Shown: in pieces, positions 27,807 through 40,318 of the stretch
Numbering within the stretch: the first letter of the stretch is position 1
Layout: each line of letters begins with the position of its first letter
NCBI GenBank assembly: GCA_018873245.2
Contig: JAEMBT020000008.1
Location: 1,656,001 to 1,720,000 of the forward strand
Source: Archegozetes longisetosus
Taxonomy: Eukaryota; Arthropoda; Arachnida; Sarcoptiformes; Trhypochthoniidae
Direction of reading: 5' to 3'
DNA: 64,000 nt
The notes under the pieces: model-generated
Seen by the model: the letters and a program-made list of their open reading frames with translations, nothing else
What the model was told of the DNA's origin: nothing
The model's database searches: none
Translations under genes and position numbers: made by a program

Positions 27807-28920
27807 CTTTAGAAATATAGTATTTGTTGTTATACTTCTGTGACGAACATCTGATTATTTTAGTTTTAATACTAATTTTACTTATCTCTAGTCATTGTAA
27901 ACTTACTCTATTATTAAGTCTTTGTAACCACTTACTGGTATAAACAAACTTTCAGCTTCAATATTGAACTGCAACAGTAAATACTACAAATAAAATATAT
28001 AAAAGCTTAATTCATAAAACGTTTTTTCTGGTTGAAAATTCGCTGAAGAATAGGTCGGGATTTTTGGAATATAATTTTGAAGGTAAACGGTTTATAAAAA
28101 TTTGACTAGTTATTAGTCAGAATCTAACTTGTGTATCTGTGTCATTATAATTGAGCTGTAATATAAATCACCTAAAATCAAACTCGATGTGTTTCAATTT
28201 ATTTTAAGTTATGTTGTATTTTTTATTTGGTCATTAATAGTCATTCACCTACCAAATGTAAATAACTTGTGTTATAATAAAAAAAATTCAGAGAATTTAT
28301 TGTAAGTCATTCCAAAAGTCGCGGTTAACTGATTTACGAGTTTAAATTTATTTCAGTCAGCTAAATAATTCGTTAACAAATGAACGATTCAATCTTTGGG
28401 TTGGATTATGTTATGATTGATTAGCTAGCAATGAACTCAATTAATGACATTTTGACTTTTTGATTTTCAATTTTTCAGAGTCAACACGTGTATGAATTTT
28501 AAACTAAAAAGGTTATTCATTTTATCAAATCTTTTTTCCTGACTCAAAAAATTGATTGTTTAAAGTTTTATTTAGAAATTTTTTAATATGATTTCAAATT
28601 TAGTTTGAAGTGAAGCGAAACCAAATAATTGAGTCATTATTTCGAAATTATCTTGTATTCTATTGGACTGACTTGTTTTAATTTTATACCTAAACCTAGC
28701 CCTCAGGTATTGATGTCAACTTGTGATATCGTGAGTGTGAACTTTCACTTTTTCCTTTAACCTCATTTTTCTCTATTAAACTTATTTTTGTGTTGTTAAC
28801 TCGTAAATGCCAAACAAATTGTAAGCTAACACCAGCCCTCACTTACAAAGTGCTTATTTCACGTAACATCTTATCAGTGAGTGAATTTACTTCAAATTTG
28901 ATTGTCGTTTATTGTTAAGA
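27807..28920. other. Intergenic interval between dsf and PDSS2
   Basis: Holds the dsf 3' UTR with AATAAA at 27989-27994, then AT-rich sequence. The last 150-200 bases before the PDSS2 start probably hold its promoter and 5' UTR. I see no other feature. Confidence 0.5.
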
Positions 28921-30877
28921 ATGGCTTCCAGTTTGAGCAAATTTCGTGCTTTTCAACGGCTCTTCTTCAATAGTGGTGTTTCGCTGAAACGCAATTTCTC
29001 ATTGTCAATGAGTGAGGCCATTTCAAAAGCAGAAATTCTTTTGGGATACTCTATAAAGGATTTGAGTGTCAAACAACTAGCTAATAATACAAACATTGAA
29101 CCGTTCATCAGTAAAACTTCATTTTTAAACGATGAACACCCAGTTTTATTGGCCGAGCGGTAAGTCATACAATGTTAAAATAAACCCAAGTCTTATAATT
29201 GATTTTTTCATTAGAGTCTTATTCATAAGAAACAATCTTTGTAGCTTTACAATTGAAACAATAATCTATTTTCAAATTTCTATGGCGAATGTAAAATATT
29301 TATAATGAACTTGAGATTATTTAAATACATATTAATACCTAAGAAGAAATATAAGTGTAGTTTATAAACCAGTTGTAGTCATTTTGCTTTCATTTTTTGT
29401 CTAGAAAACTCGACCCAGAAATCGAAGCAAATTACAAGAGTCGTGCTTTGCTCGCCTTGTTGTTGGCAAAAGTAGTTGAAGTTCCAGAAACATTGCCTCA
29501 ATTCAAGTTTAGCCTAGATTTGCAAAAATCTGGTTTTTTAGCCAAACAACTGCTTTTGGCTGAAACAATTGAACTTATATATGGCGGATGTGTTTTCCAT
29601 TCAATGGGGATATCTCCTATTAAGGATTCGACAAATCATAAAGACAAAACTCTAATACGGGGAAACCGATTAGCAATATTAAGAGGAGATTCAATGTTTT
29701 CGACAGCAACTAAGAATTTAGTTAAGCTTAGGAATAGTAGAGTCACTCAAATGATGAGTAGATCTTTGAGAGAGTTTGTTGAAGGAGAATATCTCAATAT
29801 CAAAATTAAGGAAAAGGTAGAAAGTGGTGACTGGACTCAAATCTTAGATAATTGGGTTAGAATGACTCTTCTTAAAAACTCGAGTCTCATTGCAAACGGG
29901 TGCCAATCAATGGTTCATTTATCAGGAAGTTGTGAATCCACTGAAGAGTCGGTTTACAAGTTTGGAAATAATATTGGGTTCGCCTGGAAAATAACTGAAG
30001 AGTTAGAATCTTTTTACCAATACCAAAATAGCATTAATCATCATCAAACCATTGACTCCACACTATCATTACCAATACTTCTTCATCTCAATACGAATCC
30101 TGATCTGAAAAGTCGTATGAAAGAAAGGGATAAAATCAGTTTCTTCAAAAATGTAAGTCTATTTGATTAAACATCCGGAAATGGTGAGAATAGGTCAGAG
30201 CATGCTTCGGAGGTAAAGCATATAAACGTGTGCATTATCTTGCGTTCACAATAGTGATACTTCACTTAACACTTAACACGACACACATCTACTATCAATA
30301 ACCTAATTGATTAGTCAGATATCGAAAGTATGTTTTACTAAACCTTCTATTTTTTGGTTTCTATTCCTTGATCTTCACATTTTTTATTTTGAAAACTTCA
30401 TAAACATACTATAGATTAAAGTGCAGATTAAACCCTTCATTTGACTGATAACTTGCTAATTAAAATTTTTTATTTTGATAGCTTTTTAAATAGTATTAAA
30501 GGTCACTATCCATAGTTCTCTGCTCATTGAACTTATCAAACATAAATTGAGGTCAAAACTTACTGAAATATATACTTAATGAACCGGTTTTCCCTTTCGA
30601 AGCTCTTCCTTACATTGCAGTAAAAACAACATTCAGACAAAACTACTCTCACTTTTTCGGTTTTCTCATTAAAGTAATTAGAAATATAATTAACTAATTA
30701 ATTGGAAATACAATCTTGTAGATAGCAAATGAAGTGCATGAGAGCGATGCCATCAAAAAGACAAAATCTCTTCTGGATTTTTACGCCAATAACGCAATCA
30801 GTCAACTGAACAATTTCGCAGATTCAGACGCAAAAACAGCGCTTTCAAACATGATAATAGCCCTAAAAGTGGATTAA
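28921..30877 (+). CDS. PDSS2: Decaprenyl diphosphate synthase subunit 2 (PDSS2), copy 1
   Basis: PDSS2 partners the catalytic PDSS1 subunit to make the polyprenyl tail of ubiquinone in mitochondria; it is a diverged prenyltransferase. Exons 28921-29159, 29405-30152 and 30722-30877, with GTAAGT donors, give 1143 bases and 380 aa (human PDSS2 is about 399 aa). The basic N terminus fits a mitochondrial presequence. Family marks include SEAISKAEILLGYSIKDLSV, EHPVLLAER, SRALLALLLAKV, and GNRLAILRGDSMFS matching the family's GNKIAILSGDFLL. Aspartate-rich catalytic motifs are absent, as expected for this subunit. The start at 28921 is the first ATG in frame. A divergent paralogue lies about 400 bases downstream on the same strand. 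This copy has an intron after HPVLLAER that the second copy lacks. Confidence 0.88.
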
Positions 30878-31280
30878 CTAGATATTAATTATTTTAGAAG
30901 TATTAATTTCTATGATTTAATTGTTTAACCTTTCAAACCAGTTAATTGATTTTGATATCTCACTCATATCCGGAGTTTTAGTGCATGTAATTGATAAGCG
31001 ACTGTTCTGTTCCGAAGATTTCAAGAAGTTATGTAAATCTTAATTTTCATTAAAAGCCAGGTTACATGTTATTTATTGGGCTGAAACTCAAATAATAGTT
31101 TATTTAGGACAAACCGCAAATTGTGCTCAACCACCACTTTACGACTTTTTCTTAGTTATTTGAAAGTTATCCAACTTAACGAAAGCTTTTTAAATGTTTA
31201 AGGATTTCGTCCAAATGCTATCGACTTGTTTCTATCTAACTGAACCACTATAGAGTAATCAAATTTGATAAGGTGTCAAT

Positions 31281-32613
31281 ATGAATAAATTACTCAAAAT
31301 GAGCATCATTTCTAAGTTTAGTTTCAAAACTTCTAAATATCTGCGAACTCTAATCAAATTTGAACCAGCCATTCTGAATGGTTCGAATCGTAACTATTCA
31401 TCTTTGAGATTGGACCAAATATTATCTGAAGCAGAGAAAGTGATTCGCGTGCCATTGTCTCACTTCAATATGAAGCACCTACTCAAAGATGAGTTTGATA
31501 TAACCATATTTACCATCAATAAAGTTAATTCTAGATATATATCTGAAAGTAATCACCCAATCGTCGAAATTGCCAGAGATATATTTGGAGCCGATGAAAG
31601 CGATACAAACAAGTTAAACAGCAATAGAGGAAGTTTGTTATTACTGCTTATGGCTAAAGTATGTGAAAGTTTGCCATCGTTCAAATCCGATGAGTCTATT
31701 GTGAAAAAGCAATATGATTTCGCAGAAATCTATGAAATGATAAATAAAGCCCTATTCATACATCACAAGGCTGTGGTCAATCTCCCGTCAGGTTCTGATG
31801 CTATCGGACCAGAAGTTAAGAGACTGAATGACGCTAACAAGATATCAATTCTTGGTGGAGACTATCTATTGTCTTATGCAATTGTAAGACTCGCTAATTT
31901 AATTCACAATACAGTAATCCTTCAGCTTATTATGTGTGCGATCGATGACTACTGTATATATCAATTCAATGGTGTGCGAGATTCTGATGGAAATCTAATG
32001 CCGTGGAATAATATGAGTATTCTTGACTGGGAAGAGATGGCGGGATATTCTCTAACAAGACTACTGGCCTATTGCTGTCAAATAATGCTACTGCTCGCTA
32101 ACCAATCTGACAGATATCAAAAGGCAGCCTTCGATTTTGGATACAATTTGCAGCTTATTTGGAACGTAAGTTATTCAAGCATTGAAATAGCAAAAGCTCT
32201 GATTCCCATTTGATTTAATCTAAAATTCATTCTAATGATTAGCTGAAAGAGGAATTGCAAAGTTATGTAGACCCAAATGAAAGCACTCCATTGAAGTTGA
32301 CAGCAGCTCCCGTTATATTTCACATGCAATATGACCCCAAGTTTCTTAATTATTTGAGAAGCTTTTCCTCTACTAAAAACTTGGATTTTGAGAAAGTAAG
32401 TTTAGATAACTTCTGAATGACTTTCAAGTTGAAAACAAAGCAAACACTTCATTTCTTTTTTATTCATAGATAAGGCAAACGATTATTGAAGGGCCAGCCA
32501 TTGACAAATGCCACAAACATCTTGACTTATATATACACAAAGCAATCAAATCTTTAGACTTATTTCCTAACTCAATTGCTAAAGAAATACTCAAGAGTAC
32601 AATCATTGCTTAA
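31281..32613 (+). CDS. PDSS2: Decaprenyl diphosphate synthase subunit 2 (PDSS2), copy 2
   Basis: Second PDSS2-type gene in tandem. Exons 31281-32165, 32243-32395 and 32470-32613 total 1182 bases and 393 aa. The introns are about 75 bases with GTAAGT donors. Family marks are LDQILSEAEKVIRVPLSHFN, NHPIVEIARDIFG, FAEIYEMINKALFIHHKAVV, NKISILGGDYLLSYAIVRLA and, near the end, LKLTAAPVIFHMQYDPKF. This copy resembles the usual family sequence more closely than copy 1 in its middle and C-terminal parts. An in-frame Met at 31299 is an alternative start. The two proteins are well diverged, so the duplication is old. Both are open, so both may work; whether one has a changed partner or tissue is unknown. 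Confidence 0.88.
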
Positions 32614-34947
32614 TTAATTCATGTGACTTTTGAAATCGAGCTTATTCTGTTCAAGTTTTGACTCAAGTCTAGACCAAATCGATGGGAAAAAGATAGATTT
32701 CAGTTTTGCCCGACAGTAATGCTTGTTCATTTCAATCATATTTATATATAATATTTGTATTTTTGAAGTTTTATGCAACAAATATATTTTTGACTAATAT
32801 ATTGAATTTGATTTTATCAAAAGTTTATGCAGTTCACTGTAAATAATATAAACGGTATCAAAAAATTCCGAATTTCATGAGAGATATTGAGAGCCATAAA
32901 AACTCATTCATCGATAAAGGAACCCCGTTTACCACTATTAGCACTATCAGTACTTATAGTAATGCGAATATTATACGCATACCATCGATAATTCCGAAAT
33001 AAGCCTTTTCTTCATTGAACTCTCACATTTCTAACACCTATTAAATCATTGATATGAAAGTGCTGCACATTTATCGTCAGCTACGTTGTGGTCGACTTTA
33101 AACTACTATTTTGATTGTCTGGAATTTGTTTTATAGTTTTTTCAATTGTTTGGTTTGTAGAGTTGAATACGAAAGTAAAGTTTAATCACTTAACTGCTAT
33201 TGAAACGAGTTGATCTAGGAATTTAGTTGTCTTAACATTTAACGTATTGAGGTATTCTCATTATATTGTCTTTAAGCGATCTACTCTTTCTTTCTTACTA
33301 AATCTCTAAATGCTATTTAAAATATAATAGTTGCAGTTTTGGCTGTATTTAATTTGAATTAGCATCTAAAAATTGTTCTTTAGTTGGCTTCCTCCCACAT
33401 CCTCATAGCACGAGCTCATATTTTCAATTATGTTTTGGTTAGGCTTTAAATTGAACTGTTTACTATTTTTAAGAATAAGATGAATCTCTTTAGTGAAGTT
33501 GTGCCACCGTGAGTGCCAAACTCTAATTATAATTACAAAGTATTATTGAAATTTGCAGCTAAAACCAACTGAAGTATGTTTTCCTTTCTATGATGATATT
33601 GTATTCAGAATGTGATATAATCAAACTTTAATGACTTCAGATGAATTGCTTATTATGTCATTAAGTCATATCAGTCTGTAATAAAAAGTGTCTATCGTCA
33701 AACTAGTCTATGTGTGTGACACTTTCAATTGAAGGTAAAGTTGAGTGAAAGCTAGTCAACTCTTATTTTCAGTTTACAGAATAAGTGTAACTCTAGTTTT
33801 TCAGTATAGCTTCGAATAATTAGTTGAAATTACAAATTGATTTATACAAAAACGAGTGCAAGTTCTATGTTTCCGAAAGCAAATTGTCGGTCATCTATTA
33901 GAATAATTATTAAATTATTGATCAAATGGACATTTTATTAACTTAGTTACGAATTTATTCACAAATAGTTAGTCTCCTAGTATTTGGAGGTGTATTGAAC
34001 AGCAAAAGGTCAACAATCGATTTTTGGTGCTTAAAGAATTAGTGCGACTTAATTAAGGCATACTTCGACAGTTTAAACAAACGATAACAATATTTAACTA
34101 GAAATGGAAAAATGTACGTATGATTTATCTTTAGTTGCGTTAATCTTATTTATAAATAAACTTTGAACCGGTAAAAACTTTACGTTTGGTTGTGTGCCTC
34201 TAAAATTGTAGCTCTTTATACTTTGAGTCGAATATATTTTGTGTTTCATGGGAAGTCTATTTCGATAAGAAAACTAATTTCGACAATCATACTGGCAGTA
34301 ATAAAGCCACTTCTAAGTCGTATTTACATTTATTCTTCATAGAAATTGACCGTAAGTTATCAGAATTGAATGTTTTACATACACTTGCGTCTTAACTGCT
34401 ATTTAAATCTAATTGAATTGAATGACTTTAACTGATTTAGTTGTAAGTTGACAATAATTTACCGCTAAAGCAGTGCTAGTGGTCTAATAGTTATTGCAAA
34501 TATTGTGATACATACGAACAAATATTATATTTCACCGATTAATAAAAGTTATTGTTGCTGTTATCATAGAGATAGAGAGCCTAACGTCTAACCCTGAATT
34601 GTTAAAGTGCACAATAATTATTATGCATTATTATCTACTCGCGCAGAGCTGACATACATGTATAATAGCACAGTAATCGTTAAACTAAACCATTAGAAAC
34701 TTTTTTTCTATTCAATGTGTGCCAAATGCACTAGAGTTGCTGTAGAACTAGAGCTGTATGGATCAGGTGTTGCCTAACGTTTAGATATTTCATGTGTCTC
34801 AAGCTAGTCATCTTGAATAGAGCGAGATTTCACTACCGTATGCGTAACGCTATTCAACGCATTGGATCGAATAAGTTGATCAGTTTGTATTGAGTCTCTT
34901 ATGGATCTGGCGCTCGTTTATTTTGTGACTGTTAAAGCATAGAGAGA

Positions 34948-34999
<52 letters not shown>

Positions 35000-35309
35000 T
35001 AGTGGCAGAGCCATAAGAGCAGCACAAACGTGATGGCATGTTATGATGGAACTAAACAGAACTAACAACATAAGCCTTTGCTAAAAGGAATCACATACAC
35101 TTTCTGTAGTGGTATTTTCTCTCGTGCTTTGCTCTACAGCTGACGAGTGAACACAGAGAGTGAGCCTTCACTTTGCTTGAAATACTGCTACTGTTAATAA
35201 TGATATCGTACAGAGTGGTTGTGCATTACTTTTTTCGGTTTAACTAATCGATTGTTTTTCGGTGTTTTCTCCTTTTTACATACATTTTTCTCAATGGAAA
35301 CACAAAAGT
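32614..35309. other. Intergenic interval between PDSS2 copy 2 and MPP8
   Basis: AT-rich with no coding signature that I can support. It contains a GA microsatellite at 34951-34996. The last few hundred bases probably hold the MPP8 promoter. Confidence 0.5.
34951..34996. repeat. (GA)n microsatellite upstream of MPP8
   Basis: Near-perfect GA tract of about 46 bases, some 310 bases before the MPP8 start codon. Confidence 0.95.
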
Positions 35310-38106
35310 ATGGAAATTAGCAAAACTGATCGTGTTGCCAGTGAAGCCAAGGATGATATTTATGAAGTACAAGAAATTGTTGGCATGAAAAAAGAAGGGG
35401 TAAGTATTCCTATTAAGACTGGTTATATCAGCTTTATTAGTGTGACTTCAGTTAATGTGACTAAAAGTATATACAAAGCGTTGCATATATACTAAGTATA
35501 TCACTAAAGAAAAACTTTAGTGCAAAGCGTTCGCTCTGTTATCAGTCAAAACGAGATGCAATGCAATGGATCAAAGCAAATATTGCTTATATAAGCTCTT
35601 ATGTAATCCTCGCGAAAGTTTGCTTATTATCTAATGTTGTGAAAGTTGCAAATATTGTAGAACCATACGCAACTGTTTTCTCTGATTGCTGCAAAACCAA
35701 TTATTCAACGCTTGTAATTATTAATTGGGTGCAAATGTTATAAAATTGCATTAAACTTTACTGAATAGTAGAGCAGTAAAGTTTGTATTATGTAAGTTAC
35801 TAGTATTGCGTGCCTTCAGTGTACTCAGTATTTACAATACAAACTCTGGCAAAGCGTTGGCAAGCGTTGGTTAGCGTTGGTTAGCGTTGGTAAGCATTAT
35901 GATCACCGATAGAAACATCCCTCTACTCGAAAAAGTGGTGATCGTCTACATGCAACTAATGTACTACTACTGACATGAGTTCTCAGTTGCACACAAGTGG
36001 AAACTGCTGCACACAATATGTTCATACACTCTGATTTAATAACAAATTGCGATCGAAACTAGACTTTTCGCTGACAGCTATAGAGTTGCTGCCTTGGCTC
36101 TCAGCTCCCATTAGGCTAGACTTTCCTCCAGTATTATTACTATTATCACTGCATTAATTATATATATCTCTTCTAAACATCAGATCTGGATATTAAATAT
36201 GACCTAAACAAAAGTGATTTAATAACGCACATAAATTTGTCAATAGTCTTTTAAATTTGCAGAACATATGTCTCTATCGCGTTAGATGGAAGGGATACGG
36301 ACCACAAAGTGATACTTGGGAACCAGAATCCAATTTGAGAACTGTCTGGCGAATGATTGAGAAATATAAGACAAAAACAAATAAAATGCCATTAACTTCC
36401 ACTAGACGTAGAGGTAGACCGTCTGGTAGTATAGCAGCAAAAAGTAGTTCAACAGTTGATAATACAAGAGACCATTCCATTGTCAATAGCATTAAAAGGG
36501 AGAACACATCTATTGCTCACATTAAACTTATAAATGATAGAAAAAATGTGAATAAGAAAAAGATCAAAAATGGTATCAATCACAAAAGTAAGGATACATT
36601 TTGGAAAGATTTAGAGGAAGGAAAAATTGATGTCTTCAAAGAAGATCTTTACAGTAGAGTTAAGAGTAGGGCTTCGTCACGAGCTAACTCTATTGACAAT
36701 TCACCAAAGCATACTAAAGATTTTGATAAATGTTGGCCACACACTGACAGTAATGATAGTCAAAACACTGATCACTACATTGACGCCGACATCAGAATCA
36801 AATATTGCAAGACTGAAGCACTGATTGCAGCCATTAAGGAGTGCGACATAGAATTGGCTAAAATACTAATAAACAACGGATCGGACATTAATTCCACGTT
36901 TGGGAGTAAGAACGGATCCACACCATTAATGGTGGCGTGTGAAATGAATAATCTAAGTATGACAGAATTCCTGCTCAAGGAGGGGGCGATCAAAGACATT
37001 CAGAACAAAAGCGGCGACACAGCTCTCATAATAGTAAGGTCTTATGACTGAGTTCTGATTAACTTTTACAAACTTTCACTCACACAATAACCATAACTTT
37101 GGTTATAAAACTTAATAAGAATTTAGTAGTTTTGCGCTTCAGTTGTAAATTAATAAATAAATTACACAAATGATTACATTATGGGTTGTGGTTGATTATA
37201 GGCATGCCGTTTGGGATTTGAGGACATAATCAAATTGTTATTGATTCATGGCTCAAACTTTGCCATCATCAACAAAATAGCAATGAATGCTTTGAGAACT
37301 GCTAAAATGAACTCAGAAAAAAGTATTCAGGACATTCTTGTGGATCATATCTCAAAGTAAGCAAGTTTGCAAAACATTAAAACTTGTGAAGGATGCAAAA
37401 GATTGATTATTACTTTGCTACAGACTAACCATATCTTTGGAGTTACAAGTGATGAATGTACTCCGCAATACTGCTAAAATAGTGAACGCACTCTTCCCTA
37501 TTCAATGCTATTCTGTAAGCGAAAGCAAATCGTTCAAACTATTGTTTTCTTTTGATCTTGAACAATGTCATCAACAGCCAGGTATTGGAATAGGTCATCA
37601 AATATGATAAAAGTTTGCGACAAGATTGTCATTTTTCTGTTCTATTTATTCAGGAGTTGGATATATACTATTTGTGGCTAACGCTATCTTTTCGAGTACA
37701 GACATTAAATGCAAACTCTCTGGTCCTAATGTTGTACAAGAAGTCGTTCTCAATGGGATTCCACAAAAATCACTAACTGAGGTATATTTAATGGTAGACT
37801 TTGCAATCGATTCCTTGATGGATAGAAAGATCGCAAAGTTTAGGGAACAGATAATTGAATTGTCGATTGATCTAAGTTTTATTTAGAGCATCATAACTAG
37901 AAATTGTATCAAATAATTTGATTTACTCATACAATTTATCTATTCTTATGTAGGGCGCAAAGTTTGTATTCTCTTTTTTACCGTTGTTAAAAGGAAGAAA
38001 TGAACTAATACTGAATACTGAATCGCAAGACAAAAGAATAAAACTTTTGGTTTGTGCTTATGAAGTAAAACTGATCACTGATTCTCATTATTATAATGAG
38101 CATTAA
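35310..38106 (+). CDS. MPHOSPH8: M-phase phosphoprotein 8 (MPP8) orthologue: chromodomain and ankyrin protein
   Basis: MPP8 is the chromodomain subunit of the vertebrate HUSH silencing complex, which binds methylated H3K9 and represses transposons and retrogenes. Exons 35310-35399, 36263-37033, 37202-37356, 37424-37581, 37654-37781 and 37954-38106 sum to 1455 bases, 484 aa, all GT-AG and in frame. The chromodomain (about residues 15-65) has IYEVQEIVG and YRVRWKGYGPQSDTWEPESN, giving the Tyr, Trp and Trp of an aromatic cage. A basic linker of about 130 residues follows, then two or three ankyrin repeats (NGSTPLMVACEMNNLSMTEF, SGDTALIIACRLGFEDIIKL). The last third has the family's C-terminal region: VLRNTAKIVNALFPIQCY, GVGYILFVA and KLLVCAYEV. 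HP1 and CDY are excluded by the ankyrin repeats and this C terminus. AATAAA is at 38174. Part of intron 1 and exon 2 has an inverted copy near 58 kb. Confidence 0.87.
35851..35893. repeat. Short tandem repeat in MPP8 intron 1
   Basis: Four to five imperfect copies of a 10-base unit close to AGCGTTGGTT. Confidence 0.85.
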
Positions 38107-38692
38107 TTTTTAAAAACATTAGTCAATTCAAACTATTGAGTTTAGTTAAACTAATGTGTTTTGTTGTTGTGTAAATAAAAGTGTTGCGAATCGACGGCTT
38201 TTAAGTTTTAATGTATGAAAAATCATTAAGTGTCATTTGAAAAAAAAACTTCATTTCACTGTTATTATTCTGTTCAATAAAGCGAAACAATATTTACGAT
38301 TAAGTTACGAAACCCAATCGAGTGTTAATGAATTGCATTGAACTTTGAAGGTTGTAAAAAGTTTTGAAATCAAATTAAAATCTTTTTAAACATTTCAATA
38401 TATTGATTAAGATTGAATGAAGTTACTTCGGTAGTTTGCTTCCAGTTATTTCTCGAATAGTTTGCAAAGTTATCGTAAGATGTTAAGCAAATTGATTCGA
38501 TATCATTCAATACATCACTTACAGTGATTTGAAGTTTAATAACGTCTAGACTTTAAAATACCATAATATCGTTATTAGAAGAGCTGCTGGAAAGTATTTC
38601 ACCAAAATATGGTACATCTTCACTTATATCTATTGTTCATCAATATTAAAATAATATAGCTTTTCAATGACGCCAATTTTTATTCTTAAAAC
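38107..38692. other. Intergenic interval
   Basis: Holds the MPP8 3' UTR signal AATAAA (38174-38179), then AT-rich sequence with nothing recognisable. Confidence 0.5.
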
Positions 38693-38869
38693 ATGAATTT
38701 TCGTTTGATCTTTACCTTAATTGGTTTGGTTATGACACTGGCTTTGGTCTGGTCTATGCCTCAAATGGAAATCGCTATTGGACTCAGAGACAAGATGGAA
38801 GCCATGGCTTGTGATGCAAATCTTCATAATACTAGACCTATTGACAGCTCTGAAGACGAACCCGCATGA
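38693..38869 (+). CDS. Small secreted peptide, 58 aa, hypothetical
   Basis: The ORF from ATG 38693 to TGA 38867-38869 encodes 58 residues. The N terminus is a classic signal peptide: one basic residue (MNFR), a hydrophobic core LIFTLIGLVMTLALVW and a small-residue exit (SMP). The mature part is about 35 residues, acidic near its end (DSSEDEPA), with a single Cys, so no disulphide-rich fold. I do not recognise a family. It could be a secreted or neuropeptide-like precursor, or the first exon of a longer gene. It lies between MPP8 and RAD1 on the same strand. Confidence 0.5.
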   Translation: MNFRLIFTLIGLVMTLALVWSMPQMEIAIGLRDKMEAMACDANLHNTRPIDSSEDEPA

Positions 38870-39438
38870 AGACTTAATTTATAATTATAACATGTTCTCA
38901 GATAATTTCTTATTTAACTTAATCAATTTTGTTTTGCTAGAACTGTATTTTTTCAAACTTTTTAAACTTTATTCAACGTTTATCTTAAGAATTAAAGATA
39001 TGGAAATTGCTAATTATTTGACAACTAATCACTGTTTAAATTATACTTTAGCTCGGAGTACACCAAAGGTCTACTAATTGATTAACAAATTGTTTTGTAT
39101 TTTCTAGGAATTAATAGTTACAATCAACAATTGACTAACTTTGCAAAACTGTTCTGTCATTTCAATAGAATTAATGCAATGAGTGGTTCATTCGTAAAGG
39201 TCGTCAAAGAGTATGAAACTTTTGATTCCCCTGACGTTAAAAGTTCTTAGGTAAAGTCAAGTTTAAAATTGAACTCAAACTTAAAACGTTTTTGTTGTGT
39301 TACTTTTTGGCTCCAAACACAACTTTCAAAACATTTACAAAAACAACATTGAAATAATTGTGAACAAATTTAATAAAACCAATAAGCTTATAATTAAAGT
39401 TAATTTTGTCTCAAATCATACAATAAATTGGAATAAAA
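38870..39438. other. Intergenic interval
   Basis: AT-rich. A 99-aa open frame overlapping 38778-39077 is low-complexity and lies in another frame over the secreted-peptide ORF; I do not support it as a gene. Confidence 0.5.
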
Positions 39439-40318
39439 ATGTTTTCTCAAACTGAAAGCAGTGAAAATATGAGTGAAGCCGATAGTGAGCCAAATTTTAA
39501 ATTTGAAGGAGAGATAAGTGAAGCGCAAAGACTTATTCCAATGCTGAGAGCAATCCATATAAAGAAGACAACTGTTATGGCCATCACTAACAGAGGGCTT
39601 AAGATGACGTGTCAGGACCAGTCAAAGTGTCTGCAGGCCACCAGTTTTATCGATCGATCGCTTTTTAATAAATATTTTATGAGTCAAGAAGAGATACCAA
39701 TGACTGTATGTTTTGTTTAGCAGATCTCTTAAACGTGTTGACCATTTTTTGTCACCTGATGACAAAAACAGAAGACAGTTATCTCTATTGGATCACACCT
39801 TAAAAATTACTTATTTTGGAGATTCTGGAAAGTTATTGCTTTGTCTAAGCGACCAAACGATTGCCACTAAAGCCTATATCAACACTTTTAATTCTGAAGA
39901 ATTGATGATATTTAACATGTCTTTTGTTAATAAGATTATATTAACTGCTGAATTGTTTATTGATTTCTGGAAGAGTGTGGACGCGACCAGTGATTGGATT
40001 CAAATATCAATCTTCAGTCGAGAGCCATGGCTTCAGTTCACAACTGAGAGCGAAAGAGCCAAAGTTAATTATAATATCGATAAAGATAGTGACGATGTCG
40101 AACTGTACGAGTGTTCTCATCAAGTCACCAACAGATATAAGATGTCGTTATTGAAGTTTACACTGAAGGCATTAATTCACAGCTCAAAGCTGTCGATTAG
40201 GACTGATAGCGAAGGTTTGCTTAGTCTTCAGTTCATGATAAGACTTGATGGACATGACAATCAACACTGTTTTGTCGAATATTTTATTGTGCCCGATGTT
40301 CTAGATTCTACTCAATAA
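39439..40318 (+). CDS. RAD1: RAD1, 9-1-1 checkpoint clamp subunit (two apparent frameshifts)
   Basis: RAD1 is a subunit of the RAD9-RAD1-HUS1 sliding clamp that signals DNA damage. The gene is one exon. The first frame (39439-39717) gives ISEAQRLIPMLRAIHIKKTT and CLQATSFIDRSLF; the last (39751-40318) gives SFVNKIILTAELF, QVTNRYKMSLLKF, LSIRTDSEGLLSLQFMIRLD and CFVEYFIVPD, all strong RAD1 signatures. Between them the homology passes through the third frame (LLNVLTIF, matching the family's LLDCLSIF). One extra base in the T-rich stretch at 39711-39718 and one in the six-T run at 39745-39750 would give about 293 aa, close to human RAD1 (282). Either the T runs are under-called in the assembly or the copy is dead. 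AATAAA is at 40377-40382. Confidence 0.82.

Noticed and set aside
39710-39720. An 11-base 'intron' in RAD1 (GT...AG) that would restore the first frame
   Set aside because: Far too short for spliceosomal removal. A single missing T explains the same shift and gives an alignment of the right length to the family.
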